Shown here: piece by piece, positions 33,784 to 42,208 of the stretch
Layout: each line of letters starts with the position of its first letter
Position numbering within the stretch: position 1 is the stretch's first letter
Origin: Phycisphaerales bacterium
GTDB taxonomy: Bacteria > Planctomycetota > Phycisphaerae > Phycisphaerales > UBA1924
NCBI GenBank assembly: GCA_022843565.1
Contig: JALHNK010000009.1
Coordinates: 1-48,386 of the forward strand
Length of the DNA stretch: 48,386 nt
Reading direction: 5' to 3'
Translations under genes and position numbers: made by a program
Notes under the pieces: generated by a model
The model's database searches: none
What the model saw: only the letters and a program-made list of their open reading frames with translations
Told to the model about the DNA's origin: nothing

Positions 33784-36642
33784 TCACGTTCCGCAGCCGT
33801 TGAAGAAGATCGAGAAGAACAAGTTGTAGTCTGCCTCGGTCACGCCGCTGTTGATTGTCAGCGGGCCGAACGGTGGCGCCGGAGAGCCGTCGTTGTTGGC
33901 GATGTCGGTCAATGGGTTCGCGTCGAAGTACACGCTAAAGAACGCGTTGTAGTCGGCCTCGGTTACGCCGCGGTTGACGCTCGAAGGGTCACATGGTTCA
34001 AACGGCGGGAGCGGCCGTCCGGAGTCATCCGCGATGTCTGCTGCGTTGCAGCGTCTGCCTTGCGTGGTCAGTTCCAATAGAGCTGCTGCCGATGTCGTTT
34101 CACCACAGTCATCGGAGACGACACACGTATACGTTCCTCGTGTGAGAGAACTCGCCCCGAAGACTGTCAATGTGGCCGTGGCTGCCGTCGGATTCGTGGT
34201 CGTGCTGATAGCTGCGCCGTTTCGGAGCCATCGATACCGCAGCGGCCCTCCGGCGCTGCTGCCCTGAGCAATCACCGAGAACGTGACATTCGACCCGGCG
34301 CACGCACTGAGGATGCTCGTTGGCTGCGACGTGATGACCCGCGACGGCCCCCCGCCCCGATAGGTAGAGAACTCGTACGAGGCTCCCGCCGCGTTCAGAA
34401 AGAACGCCCCGGCTGCACTGAACCCTCCATCCGGTCGCAGAGCCAGCGCTCGGACAGGGCCGCCGAGGCCTCCATCAGCGCTCCGCCATCGGGTTCCGTC
34501 GAACAGAGCGATGTTCCGGGTGGCAGCTGCAACTCCCGCCGTGCTGAAGTTCCCGCCAACCGCGATGTCACCGTTGGGGAGCGTCACGATTGCGTCAACG
34601 GATGCCGGGATCGGGCCGGAGGCGCTGACTCCGCTCTCCAATGAACGCCAGTTGGTGTTATCCCACCGGGCAACACTCGTCGTCGAAAAGGCACCAGATG
34701 TCGTAAAGGTGCCCCCCGCGATCACACCACTCTCGCCGAGACGCGCCAAAGCCCTCACTGGGCCGTTGAATCCGGCACCGAGGCTCCGCCAGGCGGACCC
34801 GGTCCAGATCGCGATTCGGGCGACGGGGACCGTTCCTGATTGCGAGAAGGAGCCGCCCGCAACCAAGTCGCCGTTCGGCATGACCAAAAGCGCGTTCACG
34901 TCACCATTGAAGCCAGCTCCCATGCTCGTCCACTCGGATCCGTTCCACCGAGCGATTCGATTGACCGGCACTCCGCCAGCTGCGGTGATCGTCCCAGCGG
35001 CGACGATATCTCCGGACGGGAAGATCGCGACTGCTCTAACGGTTCCGGACACTCCCGTCCCAAGTGCCGACCAAACGCCACTCCGAAGAACCGCGACCGA
35101 TGACGCAGCAACGCCGCCTGCGGACGTAAAGCTACCGCCAACAACAAGGTCTCCGTTTGCAGCGACCGCAAACGATTGAACGATCGCTCCGGCATTCATC
35201 CCACCTGCGAAGGTCTCCCAGTTCGATCCGGTCCATCGCGTGATTGCGCCGGTGGCAGATGGCCCCTCTGTGGGCGACTCACGACCCGCGATGACGTCAC
35301 CGCTCGGCAGGACCGCAAGTGCCTGAATGCTCCCGACGACCGCCGGTGCCGGGCCCAAGGAAGTCCAGTTGTCGCTCACGCTGGCGGCAATCGACAGGGC
35401 ACGAACCCCGCTGACCTGATCAAATCTACCGCCGATGTACACCTCGCCGGTTGGCAACGCAAGAACCTCTGCGACAGAAGCGGACGGACCGCTGACACCG
35501 GTACCAAAGGGCGACCACGTTGACCCTCTGAGGACCGCGACGGATCTTGCCGGAACGCCAGCAACGGATGTGAAGAGTCCGCCAATCACAAGATCGCCGT
35601 TTGGCAGAGCCGCCATGCCCGCGACAGTTGCAAGCCCAGTCCCATTCAAGAGACCCGCGTCCATTGCACTCCAGACGCTTCCGTTCCATCGGGCGATCGG
35701 CGTTGTTGGAGATCCATTCAAGAAGTTGATCACGCCGCCAACAACGATGTCGCCGTTTGGCATGATCTGGATCGACGAGACTCTGGAGCCGTTCCCGAAC
35801 CCGCCACCGATGGGCGAGAATCCGGGAGGCCGCCAGAGAACCAGACCCCAGCTTCCCGTGCGCCCGGCAAACGAGAAATCCCCGCCAATGATCAAGGAGC
35901 CGTCGGCGGTAACGGCCAGTGCTTGGACGACATTTCCCATTTCAGCGATGGAGGACCAACCGAAAGTCGCGGTCCAGCGAGCGATGTTGATTGCGATGAC
36001 AGCGCCACCAGCCGCGTGTGTGAAGCGGCCACCAACAACCAAGGTGCCGTCCGGAAGAACTGCGAGCGCGTTGACTGAAGCAGGCGAGTTCGGGATGCCC
36101 GAGTTGTTAACCACTCCGTTGCCGCCGCCGAGCGCCAGCCACTGGCCTCGGCTCCAGCGCGCGATCCGACTCGCCGGCACCCCGCCCGCCTCAGTGAACA
36201 GTCCGCCGGCGACCAAGTCGCCGTTTGGTAGAACGATGAGCGCGTTCACAGCGTCGTTGCATCCCGCGCCGAAAGATCCCCATGTATTCGAGCCGGTGTC
36301 AAAGTATGCGATGTTGTTCGCGGCGATGCCCCCGGCAAAGCCGAAGCGACCTCCGACAACGATGCGCGCCGGTAGCGGACCAGCCCCATCGGGATCCCAC
36401 CTCACCAGCGCACTCACGCTTCCATCGACACCGGGAATCGGTTCGCCGGGCACCCACCGACCGGGGCACTGCGCTGAGCAAAGCGGTGTCGCTGCCAAAC
36501 AAATCAGCATACAGCAATAGAACAGAAAACGGCTGTGCAACTTCTTCGCGAAGAGCACCAACGCGCGGCGACCCGTCAACTCGATCAGCCCTCCGCGTTG
36601 ATTCCCCGAGAAGATACGGCCAAGGCACCACAAGCTCTGCAT
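33784..36642 (-). CDS. GC-type dockerin domain-anchored repeat protein with Ig-like domain
   Basis: 952 residues from ATG 36642, chosen because GGAG lies six bases upstream; the frame opens at 36792. The signal is unusual: about 40 residues of n-region precede the hydrophobic core (F-L-F-Y-C-C-M-L-I-C-L-A-A), with cleavage probably after C-S-A. From about residue 70 to 770 a unit of about 40 residues repeats some 15 times: L-P-N-G-D-L-V-A-G-G-x-F, A-G-G-V-P-A, I-A-R-W-x-G-x-x-W, L-G-x-G, consistent with large propellers. An Ig-like domain follows (about 770-865; Y-R-W-L-R-N-G, G-T-Y-T-C-V-V-S-D). The GC domain begins at 34050 and lacks the middle cysteine (L-T-D-I-A); the end is N-G-C-G-T. 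No enzyme motif is seen. Confidence 0.83.
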   Translation of the reverse strand: MQSLWCLGRIFSGNQRGGLIELTGRRALVLFAKKLHSRFLFYCCMLICLAATPLCSAQCPGRWVPGEPIPGVDGSVSALVRWDPDGAGPLPARIVVGGRFGFAGGIAANNIAYFDTGSNTWGSFGAGCNDAVNALIVLPNGDLVAGGLFTEAGGVPASRIARWSRGQWLALGGGNGVVNNSGIPNSPASVNALAVLPDGTLVVGGRFTHAAGGAVIAINIARWTATFGWSSIAEMGNVVQALAVTADGSLIIGGDFSFAGRTGSWGLVLWRPPGFSPIGGGFGNGSRVSSIQIMPNGDIVVGGVINFLNGSPTTPIARWNGSVWSAMDAGLLNGTGLATVAGMAALPNGDLVIGGLFTSVAGVPARSVAVLRGSTWSPFGTGVSGPSASVAEVLALPTGEVYIGGRFDQVSGVRALSIAASVSDNWTSLGPAPAVVGSIQALAVLPSGDVIAGRESPTEGPSATGAITRWTGSNWETFAGGMNAGAIVQSFAVAANGDLVVGGSFTSAGGVAASSVAVLRSGVWSALGTGVSGTVRAVAIFPSGDIVAAGTITAAGGVPVNRIARWNGSEWTSMGAGFNGDVNALLVMPNGDLVAGGSFSQSGTVPVARIAIWTGSAWRSLGAGFNGPVRALARLGESGVIAGGTFTTSGAFSTTSVARWDNTNWRSLESGVSASGPIPASVDAIVTLPNGDIAVGGNFSTAGVAAATRNIALFDGTRWRSADGGLGGPVRALALRPDGGFSAAGAFFLNAAGASYEFSTYRGGGPSRVITSQPTSILSACAGSNVTFSVIAQGSSAGGPLRYRWLRNGAAISTTTNPTAATATLTVFGASSLTRGTYTCVVSDDCGETTSAAALLELTTQGRRCNAADIADDSGRPLPPFEPCDPSSVNRGVTEADYNAFFSVYFDANPLTDIANNDGSPAPPFGPLTINSGVTEADYNLFFSIFFNGCGT

Positions 36643-36986
36643 ATCTGACTCCATCCAAGGATCGTGATTCGGCCACATTTGACGACAAGTGCTGGGCGGC
36701 CCGAGATCGCGTGAACGAGCCGACAGACTACATGCAGATTCAATCCATTGGAAGCACAAGTCCGCGATTTGTTTGAATCTTTGGCGCCCCAATCGAGATC
36801 AGCTGCGCGACAATCGTCGTGTGAGTGGACCATCGCCTTCGCACGTTCCGTGAGCATGAGCCAAACGACCGAAGTTCGATGTCGGGTCCGCTTCGGACAA
36901 TAGAAATCGACCCCGGCGCACTGCGATCCGGGGTCGTGAATGCTCAACTCGTGATCAACCGACGGCCCGCGAGTTTCAGCCAGCCG
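36643..36986. other. 344-base intergenic region
   Basis: Between two leftward GC-dockerin genes. It contains the terminator of the beta-helix gene (36902-36935) and otherwise no gene, repeat or clear promoter that I can support. Confidence 0.55.
36902..36935 (-). terminator. Probable terminator of the beta-helix gene
   Basis: Read leftward: arms GACCCCGG / CCGGGGTC with an 11-base loop, then GATTTCTA. The T-tract is weak. Confidence 0.55.
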
Positions 36987-37244
36987 TCAGAACGAGCAGC
37001 CGTCGAAGAAGATCGCGAAGAACAGGTTGTAGTCGCCTTCGGTCACGCCGTTGTTGGTGGCAAGGGTGCCGAAGGGCGGCAGGGGTGAGCCGTCGTCATT
37101 GGCGATGTCGCAGGCGGCGCCGGCGTCGAAGAACGTCGCGAAGAAGAGGTTGTAATCGCCTTCGGTCACGCCGTTGTTCGTGCCGGCGGTGCCGATGGGC
37201 GGCAGCGGCGAGCCGTCGTCATTGGCGATATCGGCGGGGTTGCA
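36987..37244 (-). repeat. GC-domain DNA copy A (near-identical to 43048-43305)
   Basis: The 258-base C-terminal segment of the beta-helix gene. Compared by eye with 43048-43305 it has about seven substitutions and no gap, mostly silent, although the two host proteins share nothing else. The copy at 42209-42469 is a more distant third member. Confidence 0.85.
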
Positions 37245-40200
37245 GCGGGCCGGGGCGCAGGTCTGTGCGGTGAGGGTGGCGGTGGTGCTGGTGACGCCGC
37301 CGCACGCGGTGATGATGTCAACGTCATAGTTGCCGACATCCGCGGCTGAGAAGGCCGGGATGGTGAGGGTCAGCGTGGCTGCCGATGGATTCAAGACCGG
37401 GTCGATCGCGATGCCTTGGAAACGCCACTCGACAATCTGGGCCGGGGCTCCAGTGACCACGACGGTCAGCACCGCGGGCTGCCCAAGGCACGCGGCGAAC
37501 GACGCGGGCTGCGTCGTGATGACCGGTGCGCAAGGCGGGGCATTGAACTCATACGCGCCCATGTCCACCGTCAGCGGGGCGCCGTTGGTGCCGGCGGCGA
37601 AGCGAGCGTTCTCGACCAGATCAAAGCCCAGGGCCGCGGGGACCAGGGCGTTGTTGCCCGTGTCCACCGACGGAGAGCCGGCGCTGAGGCGGAAGTTGCC
37701 GGCCGGGGCATCCGCAAAGAGCGGATCCGCGTCAATGTTCCCGATGCCACTGAAGCCACTCTCGACGTTCGACGAGGTGACGTTGATCGAAACCGGCGGG
37801 TCAACAAACGCGCAGCCGACACCGTTGACGTTCGGAAGACCGGTGTTCAAACGGACAATCGAGTTCTCGATCGAGCTGACGCCGATGGCATCGCACGAGC
37901 CGAAGTACACGCCGCCGCCGGCGTTGCGAACGATGGTCGAGTTCTCGACACGGTTGGAGCGCGGCGTGCCGCCGATGCCGTCGATCATCATGCCGCCGCC
38001 GAGGTTCGACGCGGTGTTGTCGGCGATGAGGAGATTCTCGAAAGAAGCGTTGAGCGAGCTGGTCCAGATGCCGCCGCCTCGCGCGGCGGAGTTGCCCGTG
38101 GCGATGGTGTTGTAGATACGGGCCGGGCCAGCGCGATCGATGAACATGCCGCCGCCGCGCACGTTGTTCAGGTTGCCGGTCGGGACGGTCGCCGCGACGT
38201 TCCCGATGAAGCGAAGATTCTCAGCGAGCACGGAGCCGCCCGCACCGCCGCCGGAGAGATGGAGCCCGCCGCCAACGCGGGCCTGGTTGTTGGTGAAGGT
38301 CAGGTTTCGCAGGGTGACGTTGATCGCGTCGATCCGGGCGCCGCCGCCATCGCCGAACGAGTCAGTCGCAGTTGGGTTTGCCTTGCAGCCGGTGAAGGTC
38401 GTGTTCTCAACCAGGAGCGAGGCGCCCGAACCCAGCAGGCCGCCGGCGAGCTTGCCCTCACAATCGATGAACGCAACATCGCGGACTTCGCCACCGGCCG
38501 AGCTGATGCGGAGTCCGCCGCCATCGCCGAACTGGCCGGAGGCGGTGGGGATGGCCCTGCAACGGGTAAACGTGGTGTTCTCCACAATGGCCGAGACGGT
38601 GCCGCTGAGGTTGAAGCCGCCGTGGAACTTGGCGCTGCAATCGGTGACAGTGGTCTGACGGACCACGGTATTGGTGCCACCGAACTCGCCAGCGCCGATG
38701 TCGCCGCCGTTTCCGGTGGCGTTCGGCGTGGAGACGAGGTTGCGGAACGTCGAGTTCTCGACCGTGACAGATGATGTGCCCGTCGTGCCGATCGCGCGGA
38801 TGCCGGCGACGTTGCGGGCGGTGCAGTTCTCCACTGTGACGCTGCGGAGCAGGATGGTGCCGGCCGAGACGTTCGCTGCGCCCCAGTCGCCACCGTTGCC
38901 CGTCGCATCAAAGACCGCGCTCAGGTTGCGGAACTGTGTGCGGGTGAATGAGACCGTCGAATCGCTGCGTCCGGGGTAGACGACGCCAGCGCCCTGACGC
39001 GACGTGGCATCACGGAACACGGTGTCGGTGACGATGAGCCCGCCGGCGGCCTCACCAAAGATGTGAGAGCCGATCGTCGGTGCCGAGTTGTTCGCGAACG
39101 TGCTGGACTCGATCGTGATGTTCACGCGCCCGGTCGCGCCGATCGCGCCGCCTTCCATGCGCGTCGGGCCGAGCGTCGTGTTTCCGGTGAACGTACACCC
39201 GCGGATGAGCGACGAGCGCAGCGTGGTCGAGGTGCTCTCGAACCAGATTGCGCCGGCGCGGTTGTTGGTCGCCTTGTTGGCGTCGAACGTGCAGTTGATG
39301 AAGTTCGCGGCCGATCGGCGCACGCGCACCGCGCCGCCCTCGTTCGAGGGCGTGGAGCCCGAGTTCACCGTGTTGTTGCGGAAGGTCGTCCGCTCGAACG
39401 TTGTCAGATTGGCGCCGCTATCGATGCGGACCGCGCCGCCGCCGCCGGAGAAGATGAACGAGCCGCTGCTACCACCGATGGCCTGGTTGTCCTCGAGCAC
39501 GCAATCGGAGATCCGCGTCACCGTCCGGAGGGACAGGGCACCGCCAACGCTCGCGACGTTGCCCGTGAACGTCGAGTTGGCGATGATCGCGCCGTCGGGC
39601 CCGCTTGGGGCCTGCAACGAGGCCTGTGCGATCGCGCCGCCGGTGCTGTTGGTGGCGGTGTTCGCGGTGAAGGTTGCGTTCCGCACGCTGAACGCGCCGA
39701 TGGCGTTCGTCGAGATCGCGCCGCCGCTGCTGGTGCTGGTGTTCGAGGCGAACTGGGTGCCGTCCACCGAGAGCGAGACCAGGGCGTTGCTCCCCAGCAA
39801 CGAGATCGCTCCGCCGCCGCCACCGCCGGTCAGGCTGTTGCCGGTGAACGAGCCGCCGGTGACCGTCAGCACGACCACGTCGCGAGCCGCCAGCGCCCCG
39901 CCGCCGAAGACCTCGCTGAGCCCTGTGAGCGACGTGCTCGCGGTGTTCGATGTAAAGGTTGTTGCGGTGCCGATGTCCAGCGTGCCGCCGCCCGAAGCGC
40001 CGATCGCACCACCACCAACGTTCACGCCCTGATTGCCGGTGAACGTGCTGCCGTTGACCGTCGCGATGCAGTCGGCCATCGAGACCGCGGCACCGAGCGC
40101 GACGCCGCCGATGCTCGTAGTCGCGAAGTTGTTGCGGATCGTGCTCGCGGTGATCGTCAGCGAGCCGCCGACGGCGTTGATCGCGGCACCGCCGCCATCG

Positions 40201-40622
40201 AGCGACTGGTTGTTCTCAACGATCGAGTTCAGCAGGATCACGGTCGAGCTCGTCGCGTTGATGCCCGCGCCCGAGCCGCTGGCCAACGTCGCGCCCGAGA
40301 TCGTGAAGCCATCGATCGTCACCGTTCCGGTCGCGGTGGTGATGGTCACCAGCGGCGCGGCACCGCCGGGCGCGCTGATCGTGGTCAGGGCGGCACCCCC
40401 GGTCGATCGAAGCGCGAGCCCCTTGCCCAAGAAGTCAATCTGCTCGACGTAGACGCCCGGCGCGACGAGCACCTCATCACCGTTGGCCGCCGCGGCGATC
40501 GCCGCCTGGATGCTCGGGAAGTCCGCCGGAACGTTGATCGTCGCGCTCAGAGCGCTGCACGACGTTCCGCTCAGCAGACACAGGATCAACGCGGCACGAA
40601 CAGATCGGTGCGAACACAGCAT
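36987..40622 (-). CDS. GC-type dockerin domain-anchored right-handed beta-helix protein with Ig-like domain
   Basis: 1211 residues. The start is ATG 40622 with AGGAG seven bases upstream. The signal peptide core is A-A-L-I-L-C-L-L-S-G-T-S-C-S-A-L-S-A. It opens with the pectin-lyase-like start I-N-V-P-A-D-F-P-S-I-Q-A-A-I and G-D-E-V-L-V-A-P-G-V-Y, then some 40 coils of 20-25 residues rich in G-G-A-I, N-S-T-F-T-G-N and V-E-N-T-T-F, as in chlamydial Pmp-like and other parallel beta-helix surface proteins. A section with A-D-P-L-F-A-D-A-P-A-G-N-F-R-L-S closes the helix, an Ig-like domain (I-T-T-Q-P-A-S ... V-G-N-Y-D-V) follows, and the GC domain (36987-37244) ends D-G-C-S-F. No lyase active site can be assigned, so a structural or adhesin role is as likely. 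Confidence 0.87.
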   Translation of the reverse strand: MLCSHRSVRAALILCLLSGTSCSALSATINVPADFPSIQAAIAAAANGDEVLVAPGVYVEQIDFLGKGLALRSTGGAALTTISAPGGAAPLVTITTATGTVTIDGFTISGATLASGSGAGINATSSTVILLNSIVENNQSLDGGGAAINAVGGSLTITASTIRNNFATTSIGGVALGAAVSMADCIATVNGSTFTGNQGVNVGGGAIGASGGGTLDIGTATTFTSNTASTSLTGLSEVFGGGALAARDVVVLTVTGGSFTGNSLTGGGGGGAISLLGSNALVSLSVDGTQFASNTSTSSGGAISTNAIGAFSVRNATFTANTATNSTGGAIAQASLQAPSGPDGAIIANSTFTGNVASVGGALSLRTVTRISDCVLEDNQAIGGSSGSFIFSGGGGAVRIDSGANLTTFERTTFRNNTVNSGSTPSNEGGAVRVRRSAANFINCTFDANKATNNRAGAIWFESTSTTLRSSLIRGCTFTGNTTLGPTRMEGGAIGATGRVNITIESSTFANNSAPTIGSHIFGEAAGGLIVTDTVFRDATSRQGAGVVYPGRSDSTVSFTRTQFRNLSAVFDATGNGGDWGAANVSAGTILLRSVTVENCTARNVAGIRAIGTTGTSSVTVENSTFRNLVSTPNATGNGGDIGAGEFGGTNTVVRQTTVTDCSAKFHGGFNLSGTVSAIVENTTFTRCRAIPTASGQFGDGGGLRISSAGGEVRDVAFIDCEGKLAGGLLGSGASLLVENTTFTGCKANPTATDSFGDGGGARIDAINVTLRNLTFTNNQARVGGGLHLSGGGAGGSVLAENLRFIGNVAATVPTGNLNNVRGGGMFIDRAGPARIYNTIATGNSAARGGGIWTSSLNASFENLLIADNTASNLGGGMMIDGIGGTPRSNRVENSTIVRNAGGGVYFGSCDAIGVSSIENSIVRLNTGLPNVNGVGCAFVDPPVSINVTSSNVESGFSGIGNIDADPLFADAPAGNFRLSAGSPSVDTGNNALVPAALGFDLVENARFAAGTNGAPLTVDMGAYEFNAPPCAPVITTQPASFAACLGQPAVLTVVVTGAPAQIVEWRFQGIAIDPVLNPSAATLTLTIPAFSAADVGNYDVDIITACGGVTSTTATLTAQTCAPARCNPADIANDDGSPLPPIGTAGTNNGVTEGDYNLFFATFFDAGAACDIANDDGSPLPPFGTLATNNGVTEGDYNLFFAIFFDGCSF

Positions 40623-40696
40623 GGGCAACTCCTGCGAGGTGTTGAGGATTGAACGGATCGACAAACGATACTCGGACTTTGAGTCGTTGCAAGAAG

Positions 40697-40710
40697 AATG
40701 TTTAAACATT
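40697..40710. promoter_or_regulatory. Perfect 14-base palindrome AATGTTTAAACATT
   Basis: AT-rich palindrome in an otherwise GC-rich region, directly abutting the -35 of the rightward promoter and about 75 bases before the leftward start at 40622. Probable operator for one or both divergent genes. Confidence 0.55.
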
Positions 40711-40739
40711 TTGCCAACACGTGAAGTTCGGGTTATACT
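40711..40739 (+). promoter_or_regulatory. Sigma70-type promoter giving a leaderless mRNA
   Basis: TTGCCA (40711-40716), 17-base spacer, TATACT (40734-40739). ATG 40746 lies six bases after the -10, at the expected transcription start, and has no Shine-Dalgarno. Confidence 0.7.
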
Positions 40740-40745
40740 TCATCT

Positions 40746-41972
40746 ATGCCTGCTCAAGCTCGACCACCGATCGTCGCCGTCGAGGCTGGTGCCGACCCGT
40801 TCTTTGACGAGGCAGGGAAAACCCTGCGCGAGCTCCGTGCCGCGACCGGGTCGGTGATCGCTGCGTGCGGGGGGATCGAGCGAGCGACCGACGTCGCGAC
40901 GCGGCTGGATCTTGATTCGAGCATCGCGTGGAAGCTGTGGCACGTTGGGCGTGATGTGGCTGGACTTCCTTCGCCTGCGCACATCCCCGGCAAGCAGGGG
41001 TACGAGCGGTTCCTGCAAGCGGCGGCGGCCCTGGGCATTGAGCCGGCGGTGATCGATCGGGCCCGCGCCGCGTTCGCCGGCTTTCAGCAGTTGGCGCGTC
41101 ATCACGCCGGCGATCGAGCCGCGGCGGACCGGCTCATCGGCGCGATCACTGACGAGGGTCGCTCCCGACTGGACACGAGCATCCGGCGCGACGGCTTTCG
41201 CGCCAACGCGTATCTGCTCGGGGTTCAGGCCGACAGCGTGTACCAGCTCGACGCGCTCAAGCCTGTAGGGGCAGAGTTCATGCCGGAGGTCTTTCGCGTG
41301 CGCGGGCACTTTGGTCTACAGCGCAACCGGGCCAACGCGCCATGGGTCATGTCTCGGACGATGCTTGTGTACGACGCGGGCCGTTCAGAGGATCTGAAGC
41401 GCTCGCCGATCGACGGTCGTCCGGAGGCGACGAACTCGCCGGGATCGCTGCTGCTTGCGCAGTTCTGCTCGGAGCAGAACATCCCGATCGTGCGCCGAAC
41501 GCTGGCGGATTCGACGGTCGAAGATGAGCTCGCTGCGGGGCACATCGGCCAGAGCGGCGCGCTGGATGTCGTGCTCGGCGAGCACTTCAGCGGGATGCCG
41601 CGGATCAAGCAGAGCGCCGACGCGATGATCATGCGGGTGCTGACACCGGCCAAGCGGCTGGTGTTTGACGTGCTTCTGCCGCCGGGCATCCCGCACCGGT
41701 CGGTGAGCTATCGCGTGCACAGCACGGTGCAATCGGACGTGCCCTACAGCCGGAGCGATGACTACGCGCAGATTCCGATTGCTGAGTCACTGGAAGTCCT
41801 CGGCGCCGCGTCAACGGCGCCCGAGGCGATCGAGGTGCCACACCAGGGGCAGATGCTGCGCTGGCTGCTGGCGCGTCTGCCAAGCGCCGGCGAGGGGTAC
41901 ACGCTCTGCCGCGTGCGGATGAAGTTCCCGCCGGTGCCGTCGGTGGTCGCGGTGCGATACGAGCTTGCGTGA
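40746..41972 (+). CDS. Unrecognised cytoplasmic protein with HTH-like N-terminal segment
   Basis: 408 residues. I do not recognise the family. There is no signal peptide, membrane helix or GC domain, unlike its neighbours. Residues about 36-65 (A-C-G-G-I-E-R-A-T-D-V-A-T-R-L-D-L-D) could be a helix-turn-helix: a helix, a turn at L-D-L-D-S-S, then I-A-W-K-L-W-H-V-G. The rest is mixed alpha/beta with no catalytic motif that I can name; the segment around 230-330 contains paired hydrophobic strands. It has the strongest promoter in the window, with a palindrome next to it, and is divergent from the giant beta-helix gene. A role as a regulator, possibly autoregulated, is inference only. Confidence 0.7.
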   Translation: MPAQARPPIVAVEAGADPFFDEAGKTLRELRAATGSVIAACGGIERATDVATRLDLDSSIAWKLWHVGRDVAGLPSPAHIPGKQGYERFLQAAAALGIEPAVIDRARAAFAGFQQLARHHAGDRAAADRLIGAITDEGRSRLDTSIRRDGFRANAYLLGVQADSVYQLDALKPVGAEFMPEVFRVRGHFGLQRNRANAPWVMSRTMLVYDAGRSEDLKRSPIDGRPEATNSPGSLLLAQFCSEQNIPIVRRTLADSTVEDELAAGHIGQSGALDVVLGEHFSGMPRIKQSADAMIMRVLTPAKRLVFDVLLPPGIPHRSVSYRVHSTVQSDVPYSRSDDYAQIPIAESLEVLGAASTAPEAIEVPHQGQMLRWLLARLPSAGEGYTLCRVRMKFPPVPSVVAVRYELA

Positions 41973-42000
41973 GTTGGGGGCGAGGGCGGCGGCCGACCGA

Positions 42001-42205
42001 GAGACTTCAGACTTCAGACTTCAGACTTCAGCAACACCAAAGCCCCGGCTCGCGGGAGCCGGGGCTTGGTGTTCGTTAGTCGCGAGTCGCGAGTTCCGAG
42101 TCGAGAGTTGACGCCGGCGTTGAGCGGATCAGCCACACTGATGCCCAGCGCCCGGTCCCAAGTGCCTTCCCTCTCAGCACTCAGCACTCATCGCTCAGCA
42201 CTCTG
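42001..42205. repeat. Intergenic short-word repeats flanking a bidirectional terminator
   Basis: GACTTCAGACTTCA repeated four times (42001-42031), the terminator, then GTCGCGAGTCGCGAGT words, GCGCCCGGTCCCAAGTGCCTTCC and CTCAGCACTCAGCACTC words to 42205. Read on the minus strand these are the same words, in the same order, that follow the stop at 195. Confidence 0.72.
42041..42066. terminator. Bidirectional terminator hairpin (shared-arm family)
   Basis: Eleven-base perfect arms AGCCCCGGCTC / GAGCCGGGGCT around GCGG, between convergent genes. The T-tract is short in both directions (TTGG rightward, TTTGG leftward). Confidence 0.8.
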
Positions 42206-42208
42206 CTC

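Noticed and set aside
39063-40652. A 529-residue plus-strand frame opposite the beta-helix gene
   Set aside because: Arg/Ala/Asp-rich shadow of the beta-helix repeats with no domain. The minus-strand protein has a signal peptide and clear beta-helix coils.
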